Source: Chitinophagaceae bacterium | Lineage (GTDB): Bacteria; Bacteroidota; Bacteroidia; Chitinophagales; Chitinophagaceae | Assembly: GCA_017307755.1 (NCBI GenBank) | Contig: JAFKGQ010000016.1 | Span: forward strand, 124,001-188,000 | Length of the DNA stretch: 64,000 bases | Direction of reading: 5' to 3' | Shown: one piece after another, positions 16,247-26,219 of the stretch | How the letters are laid out: every line of letters begins with the position of its first letter | Numbering within the stretch: position 1 is the stretch's first letter | The notes under the pieces: model-generated | Databases searched by the model: none | What the model saw: only the letters and a program-made list of their open reading frames with translations | Told to the model about the DNA's origin: nothing | Translations under genes and position numbers: made by a program

Positions 16247-17974
16247 TTACTTCAATTTCATATCCTTGATGATCCCTTCGATACGGGTGTTCAGCTCCGC
16301 ATGCACCCGGTCGAAGTCGGCGGCGTTAGTCAGCTTTGTATGAACGCTGAAATAGAACTTGATCTTGGGTTCCGTCCCTGAAGGCCGGGCCGATATCTTT
16401 GTCCCATCCGCCAGGACGAATTGCAGTACATTGGACTGGGGCAACTCTATTGCCCAGCTCTCCCCTGTTTGAAGATTCCTGCCGTTGCGCAACTGGTAGT
16501 CCAACACCTGCTCCACCTGTGAACCGTTGATGGTGGAAGGCGGCTGGCTACGATAAGCACTCATCATATCGGCAATTTCCTTTTGTCCATTCATCCCCTT
16601 CTTGGTGATGGAGATCAGCGATTCCTTATAGAAGCCATATTGTACATACAACTCTATCAGTTTGTCGTATAATGTATGTCCTTTGTCCTTCTCATAAGCA
16701 GCCATCTCGCAAAGCAGGGCAACGGCGCTGACTGCATCTTTATCCCGGAGCCGATCGCCAATCATCAGACCATAGCTCTCCTCTCCTCCGATGACATAAT
16801 GTTCAATCCCTTCTTTTTCCTTGATCAGTTCAGCGATGTATTTGAAGCCCGTCAGGACATTATAACATTTTATCCCATTGCGACGTGAGATCTCGTCGAT
16901 GAGGTCTGTAGTTACTATCGTTTTGACAACCATATCATTGGGCTGAGCAATGCCCTTTGCTTTCCGGGCTTCAATCATATAGTTGAAAGCCAGTACTGCC
17001 GTCTGATTGCCATTCATCAGTACCCACTCGCCTTTTTTGTCCTTGACACCAATACCCACCCTGTCCGCATCCGGGTCCGTACCCAGCAAAATGTCCGCGT
17101 CTATCTGCCGGGCTTTTTTTAGCCCAATGCTCATGGCTTCGCTTTCCTCCGGATTGGGATAGATCACAGTAGGGAAATTCCCATCCGGGTTGGCCTGCTC
17201 ATCCACTACATGGACATTGCTAAATCCAAAACGCTGGAGCACTTCCGGTACCAGTTTTATCCCAGTACCATGAATTGGCGTGTATACTATACGCAAATTA
17301 TGTTGTCTTTCAATAACTTCAGGGTATACGGACAACTCCCTGACCATGCCGATATACGCTTCATCCATGTCCTTACCGATCATGGTGATGTTCGACTCTC
17401 CCCCGCCCCATTTTACTTCGTCAACGGAAGCTATTTTTTCCACCTCTTTGATGACATTCTTATCATGGGGAGGCACCAATTGTCCGCCATCATCCCAATA
17501 AGCTTTATAACCATTGTATTCCTTGGGGTTATGACTGGCCGTGCAAACGACCCCTCCCTGACAATGCAATTGACGGATAGTAAAACTTAGCTCAGGGGTA
17601 GGCCGGAGGGACTGGAAAAGAAAAACCCTTATTCCATTGGCAGCGAATACATTAGCAGTAGTTTCCGCAAAAAATCGGCTGTTGTTCCGGCTATCATGTG
17701 CAATAGCTACCCGGACTTCTCTTCCCGGAAAGGACTTTTTTAAATAGTTAGCATACCCCTGCGTGGCCATCCCTACCGTATATTTATTCATACGGTTTGT
17801 ACCCACTCCCATGATCCCCCGCAGACCTCCGGTGCCAAATTCCAGGTTACGGTAGAAACTATCGATCAATTCAGTAGGATTCTCCTCCTTGAGCCTGTGG
17901 ATCTCGTCCTTTGTCGCCTGGTCATAATTTCCTTTGAGCCATAGATCTACTTTTTCCTGTATAGCGGCATCCAT
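16247..17974 (-). CDS. phosphoglucomutase/phosphomannomutase (alpha-D-phosphohexomutase)
   Basis: 575 residues; interconverts hexose 1- and 6-phosphates. The phosphoserine loop is TASHNP with S147. The Mg-binding loop is DPDADRVGIG, the sugar-binding loop GGEESYG, and the phosphate-binding loop RPSGTEPKIKFY, in family order and spacing. The length and N-terminus (FGTGGLRGIMG) fit the PgcA/PGM2-like branch. It is cytoplasmic and feeds glycolysis or nucleotide-sugar synthesis. Confidence 0.93.
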   Translation of the reverse strand: MDAAIQEKVDLWLKGNYDQATKDEIHRLKEENPTELIDSFYRNLEFGTGGLRGIMGVGTNRMNKYTVGMATQGYANYLKKSFPGREVRVAIAHDSRNNSRFFAETTANVFAANGIRVFLFQSLRPTPELSFTIRQLHCQGGVVCTASHNPKEYNGYKAYWDDGGQLVPPHDKNVIKEVEKIASVDEVKWGGGESNITMIGKDMDEAYIGMVRELSVYPEVIERQHNLRIVYTPIHGTGIKLVPEVLQRFGFSNVHVVDEQANPDGNFPTVIYPNPEESEAMSIGLKKARQIDADILLGTDPDADRVGIGVKDKKGEWVLMNGNQTAVLAFNYMIEARKAKGIAQPNDMVVKTIVTTDLIDEISRRNGIKCYNVLTGFKYIAELIKEKEGIEHYVIGGEESYGLMIGDRLRDKDAVSAVALLCEMAAYEKDKGHTLYDKLIELYVQYGFYKESLISITKKGMNGQKEIADMMSAYRSQPPSTINGSQVEQVLDYQLRNGRNLQTGESWAIELPQSNVLQFVLADGTKISARPSGTEPKIKFYFSVHTKLTNAADFDRVHAELNTRIEGIIKDMKLK

Positions 17975-18251
17975 ATCTTGCTTTTTTTCTTGTTTATGCA
18001 GGCTCTGCCCGCTAAAAGATTGGTTTGGAGGCTAATTTCGGTAAGATCGATAATATTAACAAATCTGTCGAGAAAGATTCCTTTACACTATGTTATTATT
18101 AAGGGAAATACTAAATTTGTTACGTCGATCCCCTGAAATACCTGCGCAGAAGTATAACTTCCCATTCACAATATCCGGTGAGAAAATTGTAACATTTCTC
18201 TGTACCATTTGATGATGATTTAATTTGTATACCTCTTAACCGGGCATCTGG

Positions 18252-19565
18252 ATGACACCGACATATTTGTTATTACGAGACAACAAGCAAAGCGGTCCCT
18301 ACGCCTTCGATGAATTGAAGGCAAAAGGGTTAAAAGCTTATGATCTTGTATGGATAGAAGGCAGGAGTGCTGCCTGGCGTTATCCCTGTGAGATAGAAGA
18401 GCTAAGTGCCTTCGCTCCCATGGTGGAAGAACAACCTTTTGATCGTTTTTACAAAAAACCTGCCCAACTCTCCGCTACTCTCGCCACCGGACGGACATCC
18501 GTATCCGAGGCTGTAGTTGCTGCTTCTGTGATCTCCGGTGATGCATCCGCTATTCCAGGCAAACGCATAATTTATGTGACGCTCCCCGCAGTAAAAAGAG
18601 CAGTGGAGCCGTCGGCAATACAGGACCCCCTTCCTGTCCTCCATGAAAAATATTTGCCGGATCATTCTCCTTCTCCCATACCGTCAGCTCCGGTGAATAC
18701 ATTTGAGGATAATACTTCTCAGTATACTGAAGACGATATATCGGGTGTGGAAATAGCACCCCGGGCCGTCAGACGGCATCGATCTTCACGTATCGGTCAA
18801 TCACTGGTCATTGGATTGACGGTAATAGCCTTGCTGGCTGCCGGGATCTTTATTGGCCTGTCGATCAATAAAGACTCTCTGGGATTTGTAAAGAACCTTT
18901 CCCTGGATAACGGAAAGGTGAAGCCGGAACCCGTAAAGACCGTTCCCCCCACTCCTGCTTCACACCCCCTGGCTGCAGTCAGTCCGCAGCAAACTGTTGC
19001 TGCGCAGGCCCTGCCCGTTGATAAAGACAGCATCGTGACGAGCACACAGTCAACGTCAACGCCTGTGGTCACTAACGCCCCATCTCCTAAGACCATAGCC
19101 CCGGCAAAAGAGAGGACGACACCAGCGACTCAAAAGACACAACTATCCGTCACAGCCCCGAAGGACTCCGCCCTACCGGCAACGCCTTCCGTACATAGGG
19201 AAACCAGTCACAGGACGGAACTCTCCGTAGAAAAAGTCGATAAGGATGTGATCCGTAACAACCTTTCCAACCTCGTATCTCTTGGCGCCAGCGGTTATAC
19301 GGTGGGCACATTCGGTGGTATATCCGACTTACAGCTCACCGTAAGCAACCACTCAGTATACTCCCTTGACCTCGTCGTAGTCGAAGTACAATATATTCAG
19401 GCCAACAAAAAAGTATTTAAAACGGAGAATTTGTATTTTCGCGGTATAGCGCCAGGCTCCGCCCTGATGCAGGAGGCCCCGAAAAGCTCCCGTGGCATAA
19501 AAGTACAGTACAAGATTACCCTTGTTAATTCAAAAGAATTAGGTTTGTCCTATTCGGCATTATGA
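18252..19565 (+). CDS. GYF_2 (DUF4339)-domain membrane protein of unknown function
   Basis: 437 residues. The N-terminus (about 1-55) is a GYF_2-type domain (YLLLRDNKQSGPYAFDELKA, later DLVWIEG). A low-complexity linker follows, then one transmembrane helix around residue 185-205 (LVIGLTVIALLAAGIFIGLS). A Pro/Thr/Ser-rich stretch and a C-terminal globular domain (about 330-437) come last. Expected topology: GYF_2 domain inside, C-domain in the periplasm. The specific role is unknown. The 277-base region before it holds no recognised element. Confidence 0.7.
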   Translation: MTPTYLLLRDNKQSGPYAFDELKAKGLKAYDLVWIEGRSAAWRYPCEIEELSAFAPMVEEQPFDRFYKKPAQLSATLATGRTSVSEAVVAASVISGDASAIPGKRIIYVTLPAVKRAVEPSAIQDPLPVLHEKYLPDHSPSPIPSAPVNTFEDNTSQYTEDDISGVEIAPRAVRRHRSSRIGQSLVIGLTVIALLAAGIFIGLSINKDSLGFVKNLSLDNGKVKPEPVKTVPPTPASHPLAAVSPQQTVAAQALPVDKDSIVTSTQSTSTPVVTNAPSPKTIAPAKERTTPATQKTQLSVTAPKDSALPATPSVHRETSHRTELSVEKVDKDVIRNNLSNLVSLGASGYTVGTFGGISDLQLTVSNHSVYSLDLVVVEVQYIQANKKVFKTENLYFRGIAPGSALMQEAPKSSRGIKVQYKITLVNSKELGLSYSAL

Positions 19566-19754
19566 CCCTGCCGCCAAGCCTGTAACTATGAGTTAACATA
19601 TATTTCTTCTCATTTGGCATAGTAGTTGACAATTACTAGCGTTCCTGAACCCACCACCTGTTCATTCTCTTGTTAATTGCCTGTCTCCACTGACCGATGT
19701 GTAATCTGTTCCTGGAAAGCATTGGTTAATTGAGAACCTAAAATTGAAATTGGT

Positions 19755-20075
19755 ATGAAAAATGCAATGGTGCAACTGGGATTAGTACTGATAGGAGTTA
19801 GTAGTGTACATGCTGTCAAGCTGTTACAAACCTCTACTATTCACGCAAAGGTTTACCCGGCTGCGGGTGCGGAGAATGTTTGGGCCATTCATGGCAAAGA
19901 TTCCTTGAAGATGATGAGTAATGATGACGGGCAATATTATCTCGTCACCACGCATCCAGGCTATTGGGAATTGAGGGTAAATGCCAAAAAACCTTATAAA
20001 GACATTATTGTGAAGCCCATCGATATCCGCCCCGGTACGGAAAAAGACATGGGTGAGTTTACGCTGGTTCAATAA
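19755..20075 (+). CDS. small secreted protein, carboxypeptidase-regulatory-like
   Basis: 106 residues with a short signal peptide (to about VHA). The mature part looks like a single beta-sandwich: AKVYPAAGAENVWAIHGKDSL, then YYLVTTHPGYWELRVNAKKPY. This resembles the carboxypeptidase regulatory-like or transthyretin-like folds used for cell-surface contacts. It has its own terminator. Function unknown. Confidence 0.6.
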   Translation: MKNAMVQLGLVLIGVSSVHAVKLLQTSTIHAKVYPAAGAENVWAIHGKDSLKMMSNDDGQYYLVTTHPGYWELRVNAKKPYKDIIVKPIDIRPGTEKDMGEFTLVQ

Positions 20076-20106
20076 ATTATTACTATAGGGACGGTTTCTT
20101 TTAATG

Positions 20107-20137
20107 GCTCAGTCAGCCTAAACTGACTGGGCTTTTT
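20107..20137 (+). terminator. Terminator after the small secreted protein gene
   Basis: GCTCAGTCAG pairs with CTGACTGGGC (one G-T pair) around CCTAAA, followed by TTTTTG. Confidence 0.8.
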
Positions 20138-20169
20138 GTTTGGCCCCCCTTCATTATCTTTACGCCCTC

Positions 20170-21444
20170 ATGAAGAATATCCTCCTCTTTGGCGCTGGCA
20201 AATCAGCCACCTGTCTGATACAGTTTCTTGAAACCACCGTTGCAGCCCGCAACTGGCAACTGGTGGTGGCCGAAAGCAACCTGGAGCTGGCCCAATCCAA
20301 GCTGAGCAATATCCCTCGCGCAAAGGCCGTACAGGTGAGCGTAGAGCAGCAGCAACAGCGGGATGACCTGATCCGGGACGCAGATATCGTCATTTCTCTT
20401 TTGCCGCCTGCCCTTCATTATTTGGTAGCTACCTCCTGTATACAATGGAAAAAACATCTATTGACGGCTTCCTACCTGGATGATAAGATAAAGGCGTTGA
20501 CACCCGCCATAGAGAAGAACGGGCTGTTATTCCTTTGTGAAATGGGGCTGGATCCGGGCATCGATCATATGAGCGCTATGCAGCTCATACACGGGATCCG
20601 GGACGCAGGCGGGAAGATCCACTCTTTCCGGAGTCATACAGGCGGCCTGGTGTCCCCCGTAAGCGATGACAATCCCTGGCATTATAAGATCAGCTGGAAT
20701 CCCCGCAATGTCGTCCTTGCCGGGTCGGCCGGGGCGAAATACATGGAAGGAGGGACGGTGATAACGAAGAGCTATGAGGAGTTGTTCAGAAAGATCAACG
20801 AAGTCCGGGTATCCGGGCTGGATACGTTGGCCTGGTATCCCAATCGGGATTCCCTTTCATATATCCCCATTTACGGATTGGACGGAATAACCACTTTTAT
20901 CCGTACTACACTCCGATACCCCGATTTTATCAGGGGTTGGGCCCCTGTCGTCGAAGCCGGGCTCACGGACGATAAAATACTCCTATCACACAGCAGTATC
21001 GCACAATGGTCGGCCCTTATCCAGCCTCTGACCAATGGGGCCAATCGCCCGCAGTTGGAATACCTGGGGTTTTTTGATGAAGACCCTATCCCCGCCTCTG
21101 CCCGAACCTCGGCCGATGTGCTGCAGTATCTCCTGGAAACCCGCCTGGCCATGCGTCCCGGCGATAAGGACATGATCGTCATGCTGCATGAGATAGCCTA
21201 TACCAATGCCGATGGACATCCCGGCTCTACCAACAGCAGCCTGATCGTCCATGGAGAAGATCATCTACGCACCGCCATGGCAAAGACCGTAGGGCTGCCC
21301 CTGGGCATCGCCGCCGTATTGATACTGGAAGAAAAGATATCTCTCACCGGGCTGCACATCCCCATCCTGCCGGAGATCTATACACCCGTATTGGAGGAGC
21401 TGGCTCGTCACGATATTTCTTTTACAGAAACAAGCGCACATTAA
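20170..21444 (+). CDS. saccharopine dehydrogenase-family oxidoreductase
   Basis: About 424 residues. The Rossmann N-terminus is NILLFGAGKSATCLIQFL, followed by the segments DADIVISLLPPALHYLVA and LLTASYLDD, then GLDPGIDHMSAM, all characteristic of LYS9-like saccharopine reductases/dehydrogenases. The ATG at 20170 is preferred because the longer frame (20140) would overlap the preceding terminator region. It converges on the next gene with a shared TTAA at the stop codons. Whether it acts in lysine metabolism is not determined. Confidence 0.83.
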   Translation: MKNILLFGAGKSATCLIQFLETTVAARNWQLVVAESNLELAQSKLSNIPRAKAVQVSVEQQQQRDDLIRDADIVISLLPPALHYLVATSCIQWKKHLLTASYLDDKIKALTPAIEKNGLLFLCEMGLDPGIDHMSAMQLIHGIRDAGGKIHSFRSHTGGLVSPVSDDNPWHYKISWNPRNVVLAGSAGAKYMEGGTVITKSYEELFRKINEVRVSGLDTLAWYPNRDSLSYIPIYGLDGITTFIRTTLRYPDFIRGWAPVVEAGLTDDKILLSHSSIAQWSALIQPLTNGANRPQLEYLGFFDEDPIPASARTSADVLQYLLETRLAMRPGDKDMIVMLHEIAYTNADGHPGSTNSSLIVHGEDHLRTAMAKTVGLPLGIAAVLILEEKISLTGLHIPILPEIYTPVLEELARHDISFTETSAH

Positions 21445-22769
21445 TTGACTTCGATATCCAGGGTGTTCAGGATATGATAATCGATATTCCTGAAATACAC
21501 GGTATATTTCCCTTTTTTCAGATACAGCAGGTACAGTTTTTTTCCTCCTGCTATATAAGTTTGGTCGGCAGGCACCAGTTGCCAGGGTTTGTTCTCGTTC
21601 CGGGCAACCTCATCCTGGTAATAAGCCTGTACCAGGAATACGGCGGGAGAGCTGGGTTTTATAGGGATTGGCTGTCGTTGCCCTCCAAGATTGAGCCAGG
21701 TAGGCCGGCCATCCTGGTAGATGGTGGGAGGATGAATAACCGAAAGATCATACAGGTCCCCGTGAATGACATTGACTGGCGTATTGTTCAACAGCGCGAT
21801 GGAGGGTGTTTTCAATGGGAACTTCTGAAGATAGGCCTGGTATAGCACACGGCCATAACCAAAATTACTTTCCTCTGTCATGTCCGTCTGGTCAATGATC
21901 AGCGGGTCGATGCCGGACATTCTTTTAAAGGCCAGCGCCATGGGAACAAAACCATCCGGCGCTGCTTTCTTGCTTATATGGCCATAGCTTGCCAGCACGA
22001 GCATTTTTGCGGATGTATCTTCCCGCAAGGCATCATAGATATTCGCCGCCTGGATGGAGTCACGGGTCGTCGGAGTGTGTCCGGTCAAAGTATCCTCATA
22101 GGCAACGAGTTTATAGCCTATCGCCAGGGCGTTGCGCACCAGTTCTCCCGTCACGGGCTCCGCCGTATAATAACCCGTGGCAAGCCGCAGACTGGACAGC
22201 TCACGGGTGGATGTATTGTTCAACATTTCCATGGCCAGCAGACGATACCCCACTTTATAAAGATCGGCCAGGAGGGAAAGCACAAAGGCGCTGTGCTGTG
22301 GTTTGTCATGCGCTTCATTGATCATAACCACTTTGCTTCTCCGGGCGGCAAAATGAATGTATTTCCAGGCATCCGCGTGCTCTACGTTGCCGATACCTTC
22401 CACCATTCTGAATACCTTGCGGCGAGTACCGTCGTCGATGCTGTCATAACTTTTCTCCAAATATGTCATGGCGGTCCCGTAATCGCCGGCAAAAGCAAAG
22501 TATTCGCTCAACTCATTGTAATATCCTTTTTCAGTGTAGATATTTTTGAATTTCGCTTCGTCCTTAAAAGCATGATAAAGCGGGAATAAATAATGCAGGT
22601 TTCCCTTTGGAATCAGGGTAAGGGCATTCAGACGAGGACTATATCCCACAGGCACTTCCCGTTTGCAATAGTCCCGCAATTGTTCGACAGGCACGGGCAG
22701 CTGTGCGAAAATGCCCTGGACAGCGAGGAGCAGGGCGGCCAGCAGCAGGATCTTTCTGAATGACGTCAT
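21441..22769 (-). CDS. secreted protein resembling the EreA/ChaN/TIKI superfamily
   Basis: 442 residues with a Sec signal (cleavage near IFAQ). The centre holds a pattern seen in erythromycin-esterase and ChaN-like proteins: INEAHDKPQH (residues 150-159), the strand LLAMEML (to 182), AYEDT (224-228), TTRDSIQAANI (234-244), and a late GHISK (263-267). The glutamate and histidines match the metal or catalytic positions of that superfamily. The C-terminal part (from about 340) is a separate beta-rich segment. The true substrate is unknown, and a macrolide esterase role is not implied. Confidence 0.6.
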   Translation of the reverse strand: MTSFRKILLLAALLLAVQGIFAQLPVPVEQLRDYCKREVPVGYSPRLNALTLIPKGNLHYLFPLYHAFKDEAKFKNIYTEKGYYNELSEYFAFAGDYGTAMTYLEKSYDSIDDGTRRKVFRMVEGIGNVEHADAWKYIHFAARRSKVVMINEAHDKPQHSAFVLSLLADLYKVGYRLLAMEMLNNTSTRELSSLRLATGYYTAEPVTGELVRNALAIGYKLVAYEDTLTGHTPTTRDSIQAANIYDALREDTSAKMLVLASYGHISKKAAPDGFVPMALAFKRMSGIDPLIIDQTDMTEESNFGYGRVLYQAYLQKFPLKTPSIALLNNTPVNVIHGDLYDLSVIHPPTIYQDGRPTWLNLGGQRQPIPIKPSSPAVFLVQAYYQDEVARNENKPWQLVPADQTYIAGGKKLYLLYLKKGKYTVYFRNIDYHILNTLDIEVN

Positions 22770-22820
22770 TTGGGCTGCAATATCGCCAACTCTTTGTTAG
22801 AAAAAGCTTAAATCGCTGTC

Positions 22821-23516
22821 TTACAGAGCTTCCAGATGCTTGCGCAATGCCAGGACGCCAGTCGATGCAGGCTGTTCGATCGCCAGGAGATGGGGAATCG
22901 AAGATGTATAAGGTATCTTTTTGTCCACGATGAATTTGGGGATCATGCTCTTTGCAAAATCGACGAGCCCCGCAGCAGGATAGACCACCAGCGACGTACC
23001 GACAATGACAAATACATCCGCCGACCGTACCAATGGAATAGCCTCCTGGATCATAGGTACAGGTTCCTCGAACCATACGATATGGGGTCGCAGCTGTGCG
23101 CCATCATCCGCCAGCTGGCCCAGGCTGATATCATCCAGTATGTCATATACCAGCGATTCATCCATCTCGCTCCGCATTTTAAAAATCTCCCCATGTAAAT
23201 GAAGCACCTTTGTACTACCCGCCCTTTCGTGAAGGTCGTCGATATTCTGTGTAATGATCTGCACGTCGAAGTCCTTTTCCAGCTCGGCCAGACCTATATG
23301 GGCCGCATTTGGCTCTGCCTGCTTCACATCCTTCCGGCGCATATTATAAAAATCCAGCACCAGCTGCGGATTAGCCCGCCAGGCCCTCGGTGTAGCCACT
23401 TCAGTCACCTCATACCCTTCCCATAGCCCATCGCTGTCCCTGAAAGTCTTAAGACCACTCTCCGCGCTGATGCCGGCGCCGGTGAGCACCACCAGCTTTT
23501 TCTTTTTTTCGTTCAT
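22821..23516 (-). CDS. cobB: NAD-dependent sirtuin deacylase (class III, Zn-less)
   Basis: 231-residue SIR2-family enzyme removing acyl groups from lysine with NAD. The NAD-binding segments GAGISAESGLKTFR (residues 13-26) and TQNIDDLHERAG (89-100) and the catalytic histidine H108 (HLHGE) are intact. The pair Y57-x-x-R60 (YNMR) is the class III signature linked to desuccinylase/demalonylase activity in SIRT5. The protein has no cysteine at all, so the usual Zn module with four Cys is missing; the corresponding region is acidic. This seems to be shared by Bacteroidota sirtuins (recollection, not tested). Confidence 0.92.
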   Translation of the reverse strand: MNEKKKKLVVLTGAGISAESGLKTFRDSDGLWEGYEVTEVATPRAWRANPQLVLDFYNMRRKDVKQAEPNAAHIGLAELEKDFDVQIITQNIDDLHERAGSTKVLHLHGEIFKMRSEMDESLVYDILDDISLGQLADDGAQLRPHIVWFEEPVPMIQEAIPLVRSADVFVIVGTSLVVYPAAGLVDFAKSMIPKFIVDKKIPYTSSIPHLLAIEQPASTGVLALRKHLEAL

Positions 23517-23585
23517 AATGGGAAGATACGCAAACCTTTTTTGTTGCTGCTCCCCATTTCAAGGGCATTATACTATTTTAACCTT

Positions 23586-25259
23586 CTATCTTTTTGCTAC
23601 CGCCAATGCTGCCGCTGTTGCCGCCATGCCGATAAATTCACTGCGGTACCCCTCGTCATCAGACCCTTTCGCGCCTTTGGCCAGTGATACCACCTGCTGC
23701 CAGCTTGCCTGTTGTTTAAAAGCCGAATTACGCAGTATCAGTCCAAATTCCGCCACTGCTGAAGCCCACCGGTAATTGGCCGAGGCAGCTTCCAATGCAA
23801 CTACTTTATCGTCCACTGCCCGGGTGATCAGTCTGCTGGTCAACCCGTCGGGCTGTTTGTACCGCAGCTTAATCGTCATCCATTCATCCATTAGCCCGGC
23901 AGCAGGAGCATCCCGCCCCGTCCGATATTTCAACGGGTCCACCGCGGTGGTAAATTCGTCCCTGACACCCACCGGTATGATCTCGTACAGCGCCGTCACC
24001 CGGTGACCGGATCCCAGTTCCCCGGCATCCTTTCTGTCGTCATTGAAATCTTCCGCAGCCAAAGTCCTGTTCTCATACCCGATGAGCCGGTAGGCCTGTA
24101 CTTTTGCCGGGTTGAATTCCACCTGTATCTTGACATCTTTGGCAATGGTAAAAAGCGTGCTGCCAAATTCCTTTACAAGCACCTTCCTTGCCTCATTGAT
24201 ATTGTCTATATAGGAGTGATTCCCATTTCCCTTGTCCGCCAGCTGCTGCATCTTATCATCCTGGTAATTACCCATGCCATAACCCAGCACGCTGAGATAG
24301 ACACCGGACTCCCTTTCTTTTTCGATCAACCGCACCAGCTCGTCATCGCTGCTGGGGCCTACGTTAAAATCCCCATCCGTAGCCAGGATGATCCGGTTAT
24401 TACCACCTTTGATAAAGTTCTCCCGGGCTACTTTATAAGCCAGTGTCAATCCTTCTCCTCCTGCCGTGGAACCCCCTGCTTCCAGGTCGTCAATGGCCTG
24501 TCTGATCTTATTTTTTTCATTTCCGCCTGTGGAAGGCAGCACCATGCCCGCATTGCCTGCATAGACGACGATCGCCACCCTGTCATTTTCTCTCAATTGA
24601 TTGGTCAGCATCTTCAATGAGCTCTTTACCAGAGGCAATTTATTGGGTTCGTCCATGGAGCCCGATACGTCGATGAGAAAAACCAGGTTGGCCGCAGGTA
24701 ATTGATCCGTCGGTATCTCTTTCCCCTGCAAGCCGATCAACACCAATCTATGGGATGTATTCCAGGGGCAGATAGACAATTCCGTGTTGACGGAGAACGG
24801 TTCGCCCTCTTTGGGCTGCGGATACTGGTAATCGAAATAATTGATCATTTCCTCGATGCGTACAGCCCCCGCCGGAGGCAGTGCTCCTTGCTGGATAAAC
24901 CTTCGTACATTACTGTAAGAGGCAGCATCCACATCGATGGAGAAAGTGGATAATGGTTCCTGCCGTGCGGCAAGAAAGCGGTTCTCTTCGATGTGAGCGT
25001 AGCCCTCACGGTTGAAGTCCCCTGAATCCGCCCACCTGGTCTTCTCTTTGCCCCGGGTGACGGACTCATATTGCCGTTGCGCGGAGGCCGGCTCCGGGGT
25101 GGCGTCGGCAAGCTCCTCATCCCGCACGATCTGAGGTGGTGTGAACTTTGTCACAGCATCAGCCTTGTGCGGGGACGATGTTTTTCCAATCCTTTCATTA
25201 CAGGCAACAGATAGCATGAGGGGCATGGCCGCCGCCACTATCAATAATAGCGATCTCAT
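23586..25259 (-). CDS. von Willebrand factor A lipoprotein (YfbK-like, DUF3520-type C-terminus)
   Basis: 557 residues with a lipobox ending in Cys20 (LSVAC). A VWF-N-like segment (about 85-145, FSIDVDAASYSNVRRF) is followed by a vWA domain with MIDAS motif DVSGS at 197-201 and the later ATDGDFNVG loop. The C-terminal 180 residues resemble DUF3520 of the YfbK family. It probably sits in a cell-envelope membrane and binds a partner protein through Mg. The DUF4349 lipoprotein gene lies directly upstream on the same strand, 27 bases away, suggesting a pair. Confidence 0.88.
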   Translation of the reverse strand: MRSLLLIVAAAMPLMLSVACNERIGKTSSPHKADAVTKFTPPQIVRDEELADATPEPASAQRQYESVTRGKEKTRWADSGDFNREGYAHIEENRFLAARQEPLSTFSIDVDAASYSNVRRFIQQGALPPAGAVRIEEMINYFDYQYPQPKEGEPFSVNTELSICPWNTSHRLVLIGLQGKEIPTDQLPAANLVFLIDVSGSMDEPNKLPLVKSSLKMLTNQLRENDRVAIVVYAGNAGMVLPSTGGNEKNKIRQAIDDLEAGGSTAGGEGLTLAYKVARENFIKGGNNRIILATDGDFNVGPSSDDELVRLIEKERESGVYLSVLGYGMGNYQDDKMQQLADKGNGNHSYIDNINEARKVLVKEFGSTLFTIAKDVKIQVEFNPAKVQAYRLIGYENRTLAAEDFNDDRKDAGELGSGHRVTALYEIIPVGVRDEFTTAVDPLKYRTGRDAPAAGLMDEWMTIKLRYKQPDGLTSRLITRAVDDKVVALEAASANYRWASAVAEFGLILRNSAFKQQASWQQVVSLAKGAKGSDDEGYRSEFIGMAATAAALAVAKR

Positions 25260-25286
25260 GATGAATATTTTTTGAGTGAGTTTCTA

Positions 25287-26219
25287 TTAGGATGCAGAAA
25301 CCTTACTTTTTGCATAATCCCGGGGACGTTTCCTCCACCAGATCACAGCTGCCAACAGGGCCAGCAGCAACGGCCATAAGCCAACCAGACCGACTATCGC
25401 CGAGCTTAGCCAAACCCAGCCTTCTTTAAATGCGTTGTTCAGCTTGCGAAGAAAGGAGGGTTCTTCCGTATTTCTGGCAGAAGGGTCCAGCACCTGGTAA
25501 AAATTCAGGTTGATCGTACTATAGGACGCCGCATGCCCAAGATACGCGATTCTTCCCGCCGCCCCATCCATCTCTTCCTGGAGGCTATTGATCTCATTTT
25601 GCACCTGGAGGATATCCTTCATGGAATGCGCCTGTTTTAACAGTTCAAGATAACGCTGCCGCACTTCCTTTTTTGTTTCCAGCCGGGACTTGGTATCCAC
25701 CAGCTGCATGGTCACATCTTCCGCGGTGATCCTTTTGCTCACCAATTTGTCACTGTCGCCGGCCAGTTGCATGACCGTCAGGTCAAAACGATCCACCGGC
25801 ACCTTTATCGTGATGGTATTCTCGATCTTATACGCCGACTCCTGCTGCTCTTCCTGGGCGATATAGCCGCCGGCAACCCTCACCTGCTGATGCAACCGTT
25901 CTGAATATGCTTTAAAGTGCGGCACTTCGATGACCACATCGGCCGTCTTGACTATTTTTTTATCCCAGTCCGGATTGGCAGAGGGTTGCGTTTGCCCTGT
26001 ACCGGTAGCTCCTACTTGTTGTTTAGGGGTTTCGTTCTGTTCTTCGATTGGCCCGGCCGCAACAGCTGTGCTGTCTGCTTTGATTGATACCCCAGATTCT
26101 TTGTCGGCCGGGCGTCTGGCCAGCATTACGGAGTTTTCGCGTGATTTGGCTGCGTCGTTGCAGGCAATAGCCAGCACCGCCAGTAGCAATGCTACAGGCA
26201 AGATAAATTTCATCGCCAT
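25287..26219 (-). CDS. DUF4349-domain lipoprotein with C-terminal membrane helix
   Basis: 310 residues. Lipobox ends at Cys20 (LAIAC), then a disordered Ser/Gln-rich stretch. A DUF4349 region starts at KTADVVIEVPHFKAYSERL and contains a coiled coil (VQNEINSLQEEMDGAAGRIAYL). A C-terminal transmembrane helix (VGLVGLWPLLLALLAAVIWW) and basic tail KRPRD end it. Lipidation and a C-terminal anchor together are typical of this family. Co-transcribed with the vWA gene. Molecular role unknown. Confidence 0.82.
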   Translation of the reverse strand: MAMKFILPVALLLAVLAIACNDAAKSRENSVMLARRPADKESGVSIKADSTAVAAGPIEEQNETPKQQVGATGTGQTQPSANPDWDKKIVKTADVVIEVPHFKAYSERLHQQVRVAGGYIAQEEQQESAYKIENTITIKVPVDRFDLTVMQLAGDSDKLVSKRITAEDVTMQLVDTKSRLETKKEVRQRYLELLKQAHSMKDILQVQNEINSLQEEMDGAAGRIAYLGHAASYSTINLNFYQVLDPSARNTEEPSFLRKLNNAFKEGWVWLSSAIVGLVGLWPLLLALLAAVIWWRKRPRDYAKSKVSAS

